Assembly: GCA_037481695.1 (NCBI GenBank)
Contig: JBBFLE010000014.1
Span: 1 to 64,000, forward strand
Reading direction: 5' to 3'
Length of the DNA: 64,000 bases
DNA from: a bacterium
Lineage (GTDB): Bacteria > Desulfobacterota > Desulfocorpusculales > Desulfocorpusculum
The translations under genes were made by a program, and so were the position numbers. The notes under the pieces are model-generated. The model worked only from the letters and a program-made list of their open reading frames with translations. It had not been told where the DNA came from and made no database searches. Shown here piece by piece: positions 43,204 through 51,338 of the stretch (the stretch's first letter is position 1; each line of letters begins with the position of its first letter).

Positions 43204-44674
43204 CGGCAGAAAAGGCGTAGATTTCTGTCTGAGGGTCCTTCCAGGCATCTGGTGGCAAACCGGCTTTGATGCAAGTCTGTGACAGAAAGGTCTCCAGCCC
43301 CCAACCGTTGTCGGTAGCTACCTGAGGAAGAAGAAGACCTCTTCTGGGCCCTCTGACCACGTAAAGGCCGTGGGTCCCCACCTTCACCTGGGAGATATCG
43401 GTTACCCGTTGCATGGGGGTCAGCACGGAAATCTCAACTTCTACCTTTGGCCATTCCTCCTGACTCAGGGGGGGAAACCGAGGGTCTTCAAAAGCCGCGG
43501 CCCTGGCCATGTCCCTTACGGTCTCATAAAGAGGCTTCACGGCTTGGATGAATCCTATGCAGCCCCTGAGTCTCTTGTTTTTCTCCAGGGTGACAAAGGC
43601 GCCTCTGGGCTCGCGCAACCTGGGGGGCACATCAGAGATCTCTGGGGCGGCCTTGCCCTCAAAAGCTGTGGCTATGCTTTGTCTGGCAATGTCTTTGAGC
43701 AGTTTTTTTTCATCCTCGGTAAGCCCCAGATCCACTCCCACCTTGGCTGTTTCCCCTTTTTCTTCTTTCATATCCTTTCTCCAGCACACTGCCCCATAGC
43801 CCACCACCCTGGAATTATCCCCCGAGACTTCTCCTGAATGGGAATAGCCCAGCACCTCCCCCTTTTTCACTCCGGCGCTCCTCACCAGGCGAAGGGTGGT
43901 CAAGATAGGGCCTATACCACAGGCCTCCAGCCTGCCCGCCGAGACTTCCTCCCATAGGCCCTCCGGATCCACCTGTTCCATATACTTTAAGACCCTGCGG
44001 TCCATTTTCTCTGCAACCTGAGAGGGGTAGAAGTGGGAAAGGTCAGAGGATGCCACCACCAGGAATCTGCTCCCATCCATAACTTTCTCAAGAACTTTAG
44101 CCAACTCCTGAGCGCTTTCCAAATCCTGGCTTCCCATTACAAGGGGTATGAGTTTCCAACCACCGGCCAGAGTCTCCTGAAGGAAGGGGACCTGCACCTC
44201 CAGGGCGTGTTCCCTGCTGTGTGCCTCGGGCAGGTCCCGTATCATGAGGCTGGATTTCATCAGAAGATCACATCTTTCTTCATCTACCTGAACCGAACCC
44301 AGGGGAGTACGATAGCTTCCCTTGGGCCAAACCGAAACGCCACGAAACCCCACCCTGTGGCTGGGAGACAATACCACCACTGTATCCAGATGCTGGCCTC
44401 TTACCTGGTTATAACTTAGGCCAGCAACACTCCCGCAGTAAATATAACCAGCATGGGGGGCCAAAATGGCCATGGGTGGAGCCTTGAGGTGGCCGGGCGA
44501 GGAAGCTCCCAAAAAAGCCCTTAACTGTTTCCTCAGCAGCTCGGGCTGATCAGGGTAAAACTGACCTGCCACCGCAGGCTCACGTACCGGTTGCATGGCC
44601 CATACCTCCCCTGCGGCTTGTATAGCCATTGTCGTGAAGCCCATCAACACAGCACAGATGCCAAGGGTTCTCAT
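43193..44674 (-). CDS. Exported MEMO1-AMMECR1 fusion (AmmeMemoRadiSam B+A)
   Basis: A 493-residue fusion. Residues 1-26 form a Sec-type signal peptide ending V-W-A. Residues ~30-295 are a MEMO1-type domain (A-G-Q-F-Y-P, L-A-P-H-A-G-Y-I-Y-C-G, S-P-S-H, S-S-D-L-S-H-F-Y), the class III dioxygenase-like fold. Residues ~315-493 are an AMMECR1 domain (R-G-A-F-V-T-L-E-K...L-R-G-C-I-G-F). The third partner of this system, a radical SAM enzyme, is not adjacent. ATG 44674 starts the signal peptide; a TTG at 44725 is possible. It lies 20 bases after cysS. Confidence 0.85.
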   Translation of the reverse strand: MRTLGICAVLMGFTTMAIQAAGEVWAMQPVREPAVAGQFYPDQPELLRKQLRAFLGASSPGHLKAPPMAILAPHAGYIYCGSVAGLSYNQVRGQHLDTVVVLSPSHRVGFRGVSVWPKGSYRTPLGSVQVDEERCDLLMKSSLMIRDLPEAHSREHALEVQVPFLQETLAGGWKLIPLVMGSQDLESAQELAKVLEKVMDGSRFLVVASSDLSHFYPSQVAEKMDRRVLKYMEQVDPEGLWEEVSAGRLEACGIGPILTTLRLVRSAGVKKGEVLGYSHSGEVSGDNSRVVGYGAVCWRKDMKEEKGETAKVGVDLGLTEDEKKLLKDIARQSIATAFEGKAAPEISDVPPRLREPRGAFVTLEKNKRLRGCIGFIQAVKPLYETVRDMARAAAFEDPRFPPLSQEEWPKVEVEISVLTPMQRVTDISQVKVGTHGLYVVRGPRRGLLLPQVATDNGWGLETFLSQTCIKAGLPPDAWKDPQTEIYAFSADVF

Positions 44675-44694
44675 GGCCTGGTTTCTGCTTGGGT

Positions 44695-46185
44695 TCAGTG
44701 AAAGGCTCCTGGTCTTATTTTCCAAGTAGTGCCTTGCGGCGAATCCAAAACCTGAATTCCTTTGGCAGCAAGTTCATCCCGGATTCTGTCGGCTTCGGAA
44801 AAGTTGCGTTCCAGGCGCGCTTGGGATCTCTTTCGCAGAAGTGATTCAATCTGCTCTCTTTGGATCCCCAGGCGTCCCAAAAGCAGATTCTCCTTTTGAG
44901 ACTGGAACTGTGCTGGGGAAAGCTGCAAAATGCCCAGGCACTCCCGCGCCAATTTAAAGCAGGCCAAGGCAGCCTCTAGCACAACCAAAGCCCCTGGGTC
45001 GGTTGCGCTCTCATCCAGCCACTGGTTCAAGTTTCTGGTGAGTTCGAAAATCCCTGCCATGGCCCTGGGGGTGTTAAAGTCATCTTCCATGGCCTCATGA
45101 AAGCTTTTTTGGAATTGCCCTATGAAGCCAGGTAGTTGCCTGGCCGAATCAAGCTCCTGCGAGGCCCCTGAAATCTTTTGCCCCTGAGCTTGTAGAGCAT
45201 GTTTTTCCAGACGTTCCAGGGTTCCGTAGAGCCTGTCCAAGGCTGCTTGGGCCTCGGCCATGCCTGCCTCTGTGAAGTCCAGGGGTTTGCGATAGTGGGT
45301 CATGAGGAAAAAAAGGCGGATTTCCTCGGGATGGTAGCGCTCCAGGGTTTCACGGATAGTCAGGATGTTTCCCAGGGACTTGGACATCTTGACCCTTTCC
45401 CTGGTAAGAGGGCCGTTGTGAATCCAGAATCTAGCCAGGGGTTTTCCAGTGAGAGCCTCTGACTGAGCTATCTCATTTTCGTGATGGGGGAAGACCAGAT
45501 CCAGACCCCCACCGTGGATGTCCAGGGGCTGCCCCAGATATTTCTGGCTCATGCAAGAGCACTCTATGTGCCAACCTGGCCTGCCTAGCCCCCATGGACT
45601 CTCCCAAGCAGGCTCTCCTGGCTTGCTTTTTTTCCAAAGAGCAAAATCCAGGGGATCCTTTTTTCTTTCGTCAGGCTCCACCCTGGCCCCGGCCATCATC
45701 TGGTCTCTGTCCCTTCGGGAAAGCTTTCCATATCCCTGGAAACTGGAGACCGAAAAGTACACGTTTCCATCCACCGCATATGCCACCCCTTTTTCCTCCA
45801 GAGCTCTTATCATCTGGATCATATCGGCCACATGCTCTGTGGCAAGGGGCTCCAGGGTGGGGGAAAGAACTCCCAGATTTGCCATGTCCCTCTGAAATGC
45901 TTCTATATATTTCCTGGATATCTCGTTCCATTGAAGCCCTTCCCTTTGGGCCCTGTCCAGTATCTTATCGTCTATGTCAGTGAAGTTCCTTATGTATTTT
46001 ACCTCCAAACCCATGTATTGAAGGTATCTGTATATCACGTCAAAAACAATGGCCGAGCGCGCGTGTCCCACGTGGCACTCGTCGTAAACGGTGACACCGC
46101 ACACATACATTCGAACCCGCCCCGGCTCAAGGGGTTCAAAAGGCTCTTTACGGTGGGTAAGGGAATTATAGATCTGAAGTGCCAT
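44695..46185 (-). CDS. cysS: Cysteinyl-tRNA synthetase
   Basis: A 496-residue class I synthetase with all functional motifs: C-G-V-T-V-Y-D and H-V-G-H, zinc ligands in W-H-I-E-C and H-H-E-N-E, and an intact K-M-S-K-S-L-G-N. It charges tRNA-Cys. This is the canonical copy; a degenerate copy is fused to cysteine synthase at 59074-61389. ATG 46185 gives the usual M-A-L-Q-I-Y-N-S-L start. A PIG-L deacetylase lies upstream and the MEMO1 fusion downstream on the same strand. Confidence 0.95.
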   Translation of the reverse strand: MALQIYNSLTHRKEPFEPLEPGRVRMYVCGVTVYDECHVGHARSAIVFDVIYRYLQYMGLEVKYIRNFTDIDDKILDRAQREGLQWNEISRKYIEAFQRDMANLGVLSPTLEPLATEHVADMIQMIRALEEKGVAYAVDGNVYFSVSSFQGYGKLSRRDRDQMMAGARVEPDERKKDPLDFALWKKSKPGEPAWESPWGLGRPGWHIECSCMSQKYLGQPLDIHGGGLDLVFPHHENEIAQSEALTGKPLARFWIHNGPLTRERVKMSKSLGNILTIRETLERYHPEEIRLFFLMTHYRKPLDFTEAGMAEAQAALDRLYGTLERLEKHALQAQGQKISGASQELDSARQLPGFIGQFQKSFHEAMEDDFNTPRAMAGIFELTRNLNQWLDESATDPGALVVLEAALACFKLARECLGILQLSPAQFQSQKENLLLGRLGIQREQIESLLRKRSQARLERNFSEADRIRDELAAKGIQVLDSPQGTTWKIRPGAFH

Positions 46186-46414
46186 GACTCCAGCCACTCT
46201 TATGCGCCAGGACCTGAATACTCAAAGACCTTGCATGGAGGCCACTCCAATACTTGGGCCTTTAAACCTTGGAAATGCATCGCGCAGAGCAAACAAGATT
46301 GCTTTTTCTCGGAGTTTTCCTTGCTTGAAGTTCGCAAGACTCCAAGTGGCAAATCCTCCTGGCATAATATCCTTGGCACATCTCTGGTGTCAATGAGCCC
46401 ATAGGCAGCGGATC

Positions 46415-47119
46415 TCAGTCCGGAAGCGCAACCCTTCGGAAGGCTTCAGCGTACATACATCCGACCTCTTTGCCCATCTCCTGGAAACGTTGTCGTATGA
46501 ACTTTTGCATGGAAACAGGATCCTTCACCTGGCTCTTATGGGAGAGGATGGCCTGTATCTTGAGATCCATGACGCTGGTTATATCCTGCCAGTGGTTTGG
46601 GCAGTGGGTGGCAAAAAAGTAGGCTTCTTTCACCTTGTGGGGGGCCAGGCCTTCCTCCATGAGCTCTTGGAAGAAATTAGGATTTCCGCATGCAGGGTAA
46701 AGGGCGTCAAATACCGCTTCTGCGGCCATGCGGTGATCCCTGTGGCTCACATAAGGATTCTCAAAGACCCTGTTGGCCGGATCTTGGCAAAGCACTACCT
46801 CTGGTTTTAGCTTTCTTATCCACCTGACCAGCTCCTTTCTGAGTTGCCGGTCGTTTTCCAGCTCTCCATCTTGAAAGCCCAGAAAAAAAACATCCCTCAC
46901 ACCCACCAACCCGGCTGCCCTCCGTTGCTCCTCTCGACGCAATTTCGCAATTTCTTTGGGTGTGTCTGATAGCTGCTCAGAGCCTTTGTCTCCATCTGTA
47001 CAAATGAGATAGTTGACCCTGGCCCCTGCCTTGGCCCACAAGGCCACGGTCCCGGCGCACCCAAAATCCACATCATCGGGATGAGCACTAACTACCAAGA
47101 CTTCAGAGGGAATCTCCAT
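46415..47119 (-). CDS. PIG-L/LmbE-family N-deacetylase
   Basis: A 234-residue zinc deacetylase. The signature A-H-P-D-D is at residues 12-16 and a second metal His in S-H-R-D-H near 130. The family removes acetyl from GlcNAc-containing molecules, including the MshB/BshB step of mycothiol and bacillithiol synthesis. ATG 47119 is chosen because GAGAGGAG lies 5 nt upstream; the longer frame to 47320 adds an unrelated leader. It is upstream of cysS on the same strand by about 230 bases. Confidence 0.85.
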   Translation of the reverse strand: MEIPSEVLVVSAHPDDVDFGCAGTVALWAKAGARVNYLICTDGDKGSEQLSDTPKEIAKLRREEQRRAAGLVGVRDVFFLGFQDGELENDRQLRKELVRWIRKLKPEVVLCQDPANRVFENPYVSHRDHRMAAEAVFDALYPACGNPNFFQELMEEGLAPHKVKEAYFFATHCPNHWQDITSVMDLKIQAILSHKSQVKDPVSMQKFIRQRFQEMGKEVGCMYAEAFRRVALPD

Positions 47120-47367
47120 GAATCTCCTCTCCCAAGAGCTTTTAAGGCCGGATATTTGATTCCTTCTGTTCCACAAGCAGTGGATGGGTCGGCCCACTAG
47201 ATGATATTCTAGGCTTGGGCAATTGGCCAAGATAGCGGGCCCGCACAGCATTAGAACTCCCCGGTGCAAGGTGTGCTGGGTGGCTCCGCTTGAGAGGGTA
47301 GCCCCCCAGGGCAACGACATGCCAGGGTTTGTTTTAGATCAGATAGAGTGTTTGCTTCGGAGGTGTC

Positions 47368-48459
47368 ATGGCCCCAAGCAAAGTCAGATTTCTTGCCAAG
47401 ACGTGGGTGATCTTGCTCTATCTTTGGATGCCGGCATGCCCCATGGCCTTGGCTGAAACCCCTAACAAACTCCTGTTTTTCAATACCCTGGCGGATCTGC
47501 TAAGAGGGGATCTTTGGCAGTGGATTTCCCAACAGGAGCTCCTACACCGTCTTTACATTTACCCCGAAAGGTTCCTTGTCATAGGCATGGGTACTACCAA
47601 CTGGCCTGAGCGAATGGGAGAGGTGCTGGTTACAGGAACCGTGGCCAACACACTCTTCCAGTGGGCAAATCCCGAATATCCTTACCGGGTGCAGAGTATC
47701 AAGGAAGGGGTTTTCCCCTGGATCCAACTGGCAGTGGTGGATCCCAAAAGCGCGCTGGAGTGGTCGCTGGAGCGCTCTCAAGACCTGCATGGAGCTCTCA
47801 TTCAGCGATTCAGGCAGGAGGGGATAGACAGGTGCGCTCTTAGCATAGAGGCGGTGACCGCTCACGTGGAATATAGCCTCACTTACAGGATACCCAAAAG
47901 CGGCTTTGACCTAAGCGTTCCGGCCGGAAGATCTGAATACATGAGAAGTTTCCAGGAGGAGGGCAGGGCCAAGTGGATCCTCCAGGGAATTTACGTGGAC
48001 GAATCCCTGGCTCCCAGTTGTGGGATTCCTCCGGGCCAACCCTTGCTACTTGTGGGGTATAATCAAGAAACCCTCAACGGAGGCCTTGTTCGCCTGGCCA
48101 GGGTTCAAAATGCCAAGGTCCGCTATTTCCCCATAGAGCGCCACGAGGTCATCAAATCGGACCTTAGCATCTCAGATGTGAGGCTTCATGAGGGAAGGGT
48201 CAGCATAGACATACGCAATCTGGGAGCTCTGACAGCGGAGCATCTTAAGGTCAAGCTCAGCCTACCCGATACAGAGAGAGAACTGGAGGCGGTGCTTCCC
48301 AGGGTGAAACCCGGAGAAGAGGTAAGGGTGCGCTTCAATGTCAATATAAACCGCTCAGACCGCTCCCTCTTGATTCAACTGGATCCAGAAGAACAGATCC
48401 TGGAATCTGACAGATCCAACAATCGAGTGGAAAAAAAGCAGGGGCTTCTTGGATGGTAA
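47368..48459 (+). CDS. Exported protein with CARDB-like C-terminal domain
   Basis: A 363-residue protein with a signal peptide (about residues 1-29, ending A-L-A). The middle ~220 residues are not recognised. Residues ~265-355 look like a CARDB-type beta sandwich: I-S-D-V-R-L-H...V-S-I-D-I-R-N-L-G, V-K-P-G-E-E-V-R-V-R-F-N-V-N and D-P-E-E-Q-I-L-E-S-D-R-S-N-N. Such domains act as adhesion or binding modules outside the cell. GGAGG lies 4 nt before ATG. It stands alone, divergent from the PIG-L gene. Confidence 0.75.
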   Translation: MAPSKVRFLAKTWVILLYLWMPACPMALAETPNKLLFFNTLADLLRGDLWQWISQQELLHRLYIYPERFLVIGMGTTNWPERMGEVLVTGTVANTLFQWANPEYPYRVQSIKEGVFPWIQLAVVDPKSALEWSLERSQDLHGALIQRFRQEGIDRCALSIEAVTAHVEYSLTYRIPKSGFDLSVPAGRSEYMRSFQEEGRAKWILQGIYVDESLAPSCGIPPGQPLLLVGYNQETLNGGLVRLARVQNAKVRYFPIERHEVIKSDLSISDVRLHEGRVSIDIRNLGALTAEHLKVKLSLPDTERELEAVLPRVKPGEEVRVRFNVNINRSDRSLLIQLDPEEQILESDRSNNRVEKKQGLLGW

Positions 48460-48478
48460 GCCTTTCTGGCCCGGTCCC

Positions 48479-48670
48479 TCAGGCAGGCTTTTGGACAAGA
48501 CCGGCCCTTATGCAGCGGGTGCAAACCCTGATCCGTTTTATTGTTCCCCTCTGCACCACGCGCACCTTCTGAAGGTTGGGCTGCCATATGCGAGTGGATT
48601 TCCTGTTGGAATGGCTCACGTTGTGTCCGTACTGTATACCCTTGTTACAGATCTCACACCTTCTGGACAT
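48479..48670 (-). CDS. rpmB: 50S ribosomal protein L28 (zinc-ribbon form)
   Basis: A 63-residue large-subunit ribosomal protein. It has the zinc-binding type Cys pairs C-E-I-C (5-8) and C-T-R-C (near 53-56), with [13 protein letters not shown] between, so it is the C+ form of L28. ATG 48670 has AGGGAG 8 nt upstream; the frame continues further but adds a foreign leader. A strong promoter (48702-48730) lies just upstream. Confidence 0.95.
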   Translation of the reverse strand: MSRRCEICNKGIQYGHNVSHSNRKSTRIWQPNLQKVRVVQRGTIKRIRVCTRCIRAGLVQKPA

Positions 48671-48701
48671 CTCATCGCTCCCTGCACCGAAATTCAAAAA
48701 A

Positions 48702-48730
48702 ATTATAGACCGGAAACGGTTTAGGGGCAA
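48702..48730 (-). promoter_or_regulatory. Strong promoter of rpmB
   Basis: On the minus strand TTGCCC (48730-48725) is followed after 17 bases by a perfect TATAAT (48707-48702). Transcription would start near 48695, about 25 nt before the rpmB ATG. It lies immediately downstream of the purM stop. Confidence 0.75.
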
Positions 48731-48736
48731 GTCTGT

Positions 48737-49780
48737 TCATTCAAACCTGAGCCTTTGGCCGTAGCGCTCATCAAACTCTTCTATTTGCCCCATGAGAAAA
48801 GGCTTCTCCCCCGAGTCCCTCAAGAGCTCCAAGGCCTTGGAAAGCTCCTCCTGTTCCACCACCAAAACCATGCCAATACCGTTGTTGAAGACCCTGAGCA
48901 TTTCCTTTTCTGAGATCTTTCCCTTCTCCTTTATCAAAGTGAATATGGGGGGCACATCCCATGCTCCCTTCTTGATCACCGCCATACAGTTGGGTGGCAA
49001 AACCCGGGGAAGATTTTCCACCAGACCTCCTCCTGTGATGTGGGCCATGGCCCTTAGCCTGACCCTTTCCAGCACACGAAGCAAACTCTTCACGTAAATG
49101 CGAGTAGGGGTCAAGAGCTCCTCTACCAAGGTCTTGCCCAGCTCTGGCACATATCTGTCCAAGCTCCATCTGAGCCTTTCCAGAAAGAGCTTTCGCACCA
49201 AAGAATAGCCGTTGGAGTGTAGACCGCTGGATGCCAGGCCCACCAAAACATCCCCTGGTCTCACACTGGATCCATCCAGCAGGGCAGATCTCTCTGCTAT
49301 TCCCACGCAAAAGCCGGCCAGGTCGTACTCTCCGGCTCTATACATGCCCGGCAACTCCGCAGTCTCTCCTCCAATCAGAGCACAACCAGCCTGTTTGCAA
49401 CCCTCTGCTATGCCCCTCAGAATCTCCAAATGCACATTAGGCTCCAGTCTGCCTGTTGCCAGGTAATCCAGGAAGAAAAGGGGCTCTGCTCCTTGCACCA
49501 CCACATCATTGGCACACATGGCCACCAGGTCTATACCCACTGTGGAGTGCTGCCCGCTTCCAAAGGCTATCTTCAGTTTGGTGCCCACCCCGTCCGTGGA
49601 AGATACCAGAACAGGCTCCTGGAAGCGGAAACCTGATAAGGAAAAAAGTGCTCCAAAGCCCCCAAGCCCGCCCAGCACACCCTTTCTGAAGGTCTCCTGA
49701 GCCAAAGGGCCTATTCTTTTGACAAATTCATTGCCAGCATCTATATCCACCCCAGCCCCTTTGTAGTCCAATGTTCCCAT
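48737..49780 (-). CDS. purM: Phosphoribosylformylglycinamidine cyclo-ligase (AIR synthetase)
   Basis: A 347-residue purine biosynthesis enzyme making AIR from FGAM with ATP. Family landmarks are Y-K-G-A-G-V-D-I-D-A-G (6-16), S-T-D-G-V-G-T-K-L, G-G-E-T-A-E-L-P-G-M-Y and H-I-T-G-G-G-L-V-E-N. Full length. It is upstream of rpmB on the same strand but rpmB has its own promoter. No other pur genes are adjacent. Confidence 0.95.
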   Translation of the reverse strand: MGTLDYKGAGVDIDAGNEFVKRIGPLAQETFRKGVLGGLGGFGALFSLSGFRFQEPVLVSSTDGVGTKLKIAFGSGQHSTVGIDLVAMCANDVVVQGAEPLFFLDYLATGRLEPNVHLEILRGIAEGCKQAGCALIGGETAELPGMYRAGEYDLAGFCVGIAERSALLDGSSVRPGDVLVGLASSGLHSNGYSLVRKLFLERLRWSLDRYVPELGKTLVEELLTPTRIYVKSLLRVLERVRLRAMAHITGGGLVENLPRVLPPNCMAVIKKGAWDVPPIFTLIKEKGKISEKEMLRVFNNGIGMVLVVEQEELSKALELLRDSGEKPFLMGQIEEFDERYGQRLRFE

Positions 49781-49877
49781 GGTTTGTTTTCAACCTCCCA
49801 CCCCTGTGCCAACTGTTCTTTCAAGAGGCTTTCAGCCCGGCCTCAGGCAATCACCATATTGCATGGGCCTGGGGAAG

Positions 49878-49915
49878 TCAAACAGCCTCGGCTGAACATC
49901 ACTTACCAATGCTTG
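49878..49915. repeat. 38-bp direct repeat, copy 1
   Basis: The 38 bases from TCAAACAGCC to ATGCTTG recur without mismatch at 49951-49988. The unit contains a small hairpin CAGCC-TC-GGCTG. The 35 bases between the copies are unrelated, so the period is 73. See the second copy for interpretation. Confidence 0.85.
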
Positions 49916-49950
49916 TTGTAAACATAAAACACTAAACCAACTCCACCAGC

Positions 49951-49988
49951 TCAAACAGCCTCGGCTGAACATCACTTACCAATGCTTG
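49951..49988. repeat. 38-bp direct repeat, copy 2
   Basis: An exact second copy. A 38-bp repeat with a 35-bp spacer has CRISPR-like dimensions, but there are only two units and no cas genes or AT-rich leader in the window. A tandem regulator site or a recent local duplication is equally possible. Confidence 0.85.
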
Positions 49989-50042
49989 AAAAGCAAGGCT
50001 GCCTGTGTTAACACGCCCTGAGCCATTGGGGGGCCATGCTCT

Positions 50043-50071
50043 TTGACATCCAGTTCCTATTGTCGTTAAAT
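50043..50071 (+). promoter_or_regulatory. Probable promoter of the alaC-hom-apgM operon
   Basis: TTGACA (50043-50048) is followed after 17 bases by TTAAAT (50066-50071), a weaker -10. It lies about 60 bases before the alaC start and just downstream of the 38-bp repeats. Confidence 0.5.
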
Positions 50072-50132
50072 GTTACAGTGATGGGGATCGCTCATTATTC
50101 AGCTCAAAAGAGATTGGGAGGAGGAAAGGGAG

Positions 50133-51314
50133 TTGTCCGGAAAAGATCAAGAGCTTTTTCACCGGGTGAGAAGACTGCCGCCATATGTTTTTGCCATAGT
50201 CAATGAACTGAAACAAGAGGCCCGTCGCAGGGGCGAGGACATAATTGACCTGGGCATGGGAAATCCAGACCTTCCTACCCCTCGTCACATAGTTCAGAAG
50301 GTCATAGAGGCCACCCGCAACCCGCGAAACCACCGCTATTCAGCCTCCCGGGGCATTGCCAAGCTCAGAATGGCCATCTGTGACTGGTACAGGAGGAGAT
50401 ATGACGTGGATCTGGACCCTGATAAAGAGGCCATAGTCACCATGGGCGCCAAGGAGGGGCTGGCCCATCTGGCCCTGGCAGTGGTGGCTCCTGGGGACGT
50501 GGTCTTTTCACCCAACCCCACTTATCCTATTCATCCTTACTCGGTGATAATAGCGGGAGGGGATGTCAGAAGCATACCCATGAGCCCCGATAGGGACTTC
50601 TTCGAGGATCTCACCACTGCCACAAAGCTCACATGGCCTCAACCCAAAATGCTCATCATTTCATTCCCCCACAATCCCACCACCAGAGTTGTGGAGAAAG
50701 ACTTTTTCCAGAAAGTGGTGGATTTTGCAAAAGAGCATGGAATCATAGTAATTCATGATTTTGCTTACGCTGACCTTTGCTTTGACGGGTATAAGGCTCC
50801 CAGCTTCATGCAGGCCAAAGGGGCAAAAGAGGTGGGGGTGGAATTCTTCTCTTTGTCCAAGAGTTACAGCATGGCAGGCTGGAGGGTGGGCTTTGCAGTA
50901 GGCAACCCGGAGTTGATCCATGCCCTGGCCCGGATAAAGAGTTACCTGGATTACGGAATATTTCAGCCCATCCAGATCGCCGCCATAATAGCCCTCAATG
51001 GAGATCAGGATTGCGTTGGAGAGATAGTGCGCACTTACGAGCGAAGAAGAGACACCCTTGTTAACGGGCTGGCTAGGGCTGGTTGGCACATAGAGAAACC
51101 TAAGGGGACCATGTTTGTTTGGGCCAAGATTCCCGAACCATACAGGGCCATGGGTTCCCTGGAGTTTTCCAAGTTCCTCCTGGACAAGGCCAAGGTGGCG
51201 GTCTCCCCTGGCATCGGCTTCGGGGAATATGGGGACCAGTACGTGAGGTTTGCCCTGGTGGAAAACCAGCACAGGATAAATCAGGCGGTCAGAGGCATAA
51301 GAAAGGCCCTTTGA
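50133..51314 (+). CDS. alaC: PLP aminotransferase, alanine transaminase (AlaC-like)
   Basis: A 393-residue fold-type I aminotransferase. It shows [17 protein letters not shown], the substrate-binding F-P-H-N-P-T-T and the PLP-lysine motif [12 protein letters not shown]. Members convert pyruvate plus glutamate to alanine. TTG start 50133 follows GGAGGAAAGGGAG. It heads a run of seven tightly spaced plus-strand genes through cca; the pairing with hom is common in this bacterial group. Confidence 0.9.
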   Translation: MSGKDQELFHRVRRLPPYVFAIVNELKQEARRRGEDIIDLGMGNPDLPTPRHIVQKVIEATRNPRNHRYSASRGIAKLRMAICDWYRRRYDVDLDPDKEAIVTMGAKEGLAHLALAVVAPGDVVFSPNPTYPIHPYSVIIAGGDVRSIPMSPDRDFFEDLTTATKLTWPQPKMLIISFPHNPTTRVVEKDFFQKVVDFAKEHGIIVIHDFAYADLCFDGYKAPSFMQAKGAKEVGVEFFSLSKSYSMAGWRVGFAVGNPELIHALARIKSYLDYGIFQPIQIAAIIALNGDQDCVGEIVRTYERRRDTLVNGLARAGWHIEKPKGTMFVWAKIPEPYRAMGSLEFSKFLLDKAKVAVSPGIGFGEYGDQYVRFALVENQHRINQAVRGIRKAL

Positions 51315-51338
51315 AGAACCGACAGTCAGGAGCTCTTC

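Larger units (their letters stand above)
49781..50132. other. Divergent intergenic region between purM and alaC
   Basis: About 350 bases without a gene. It holds two perfect 38-bp direct repeats and a probable promoter for alaC. It is richer in A/T than the flanking genes. I see no tRNA or terminator in it. Confidence 0.6.

Noticed and set aside
49878-49988. Calling the 38-bp repeat pair a CRISPR array
   Set aside because: Only two repeat units and one spacer, no cas genes and no leader in the window. A weak third similarity near 49833 is out of register with the 73-bp period. Reported as a repeat with CRISPR-like geometry only.
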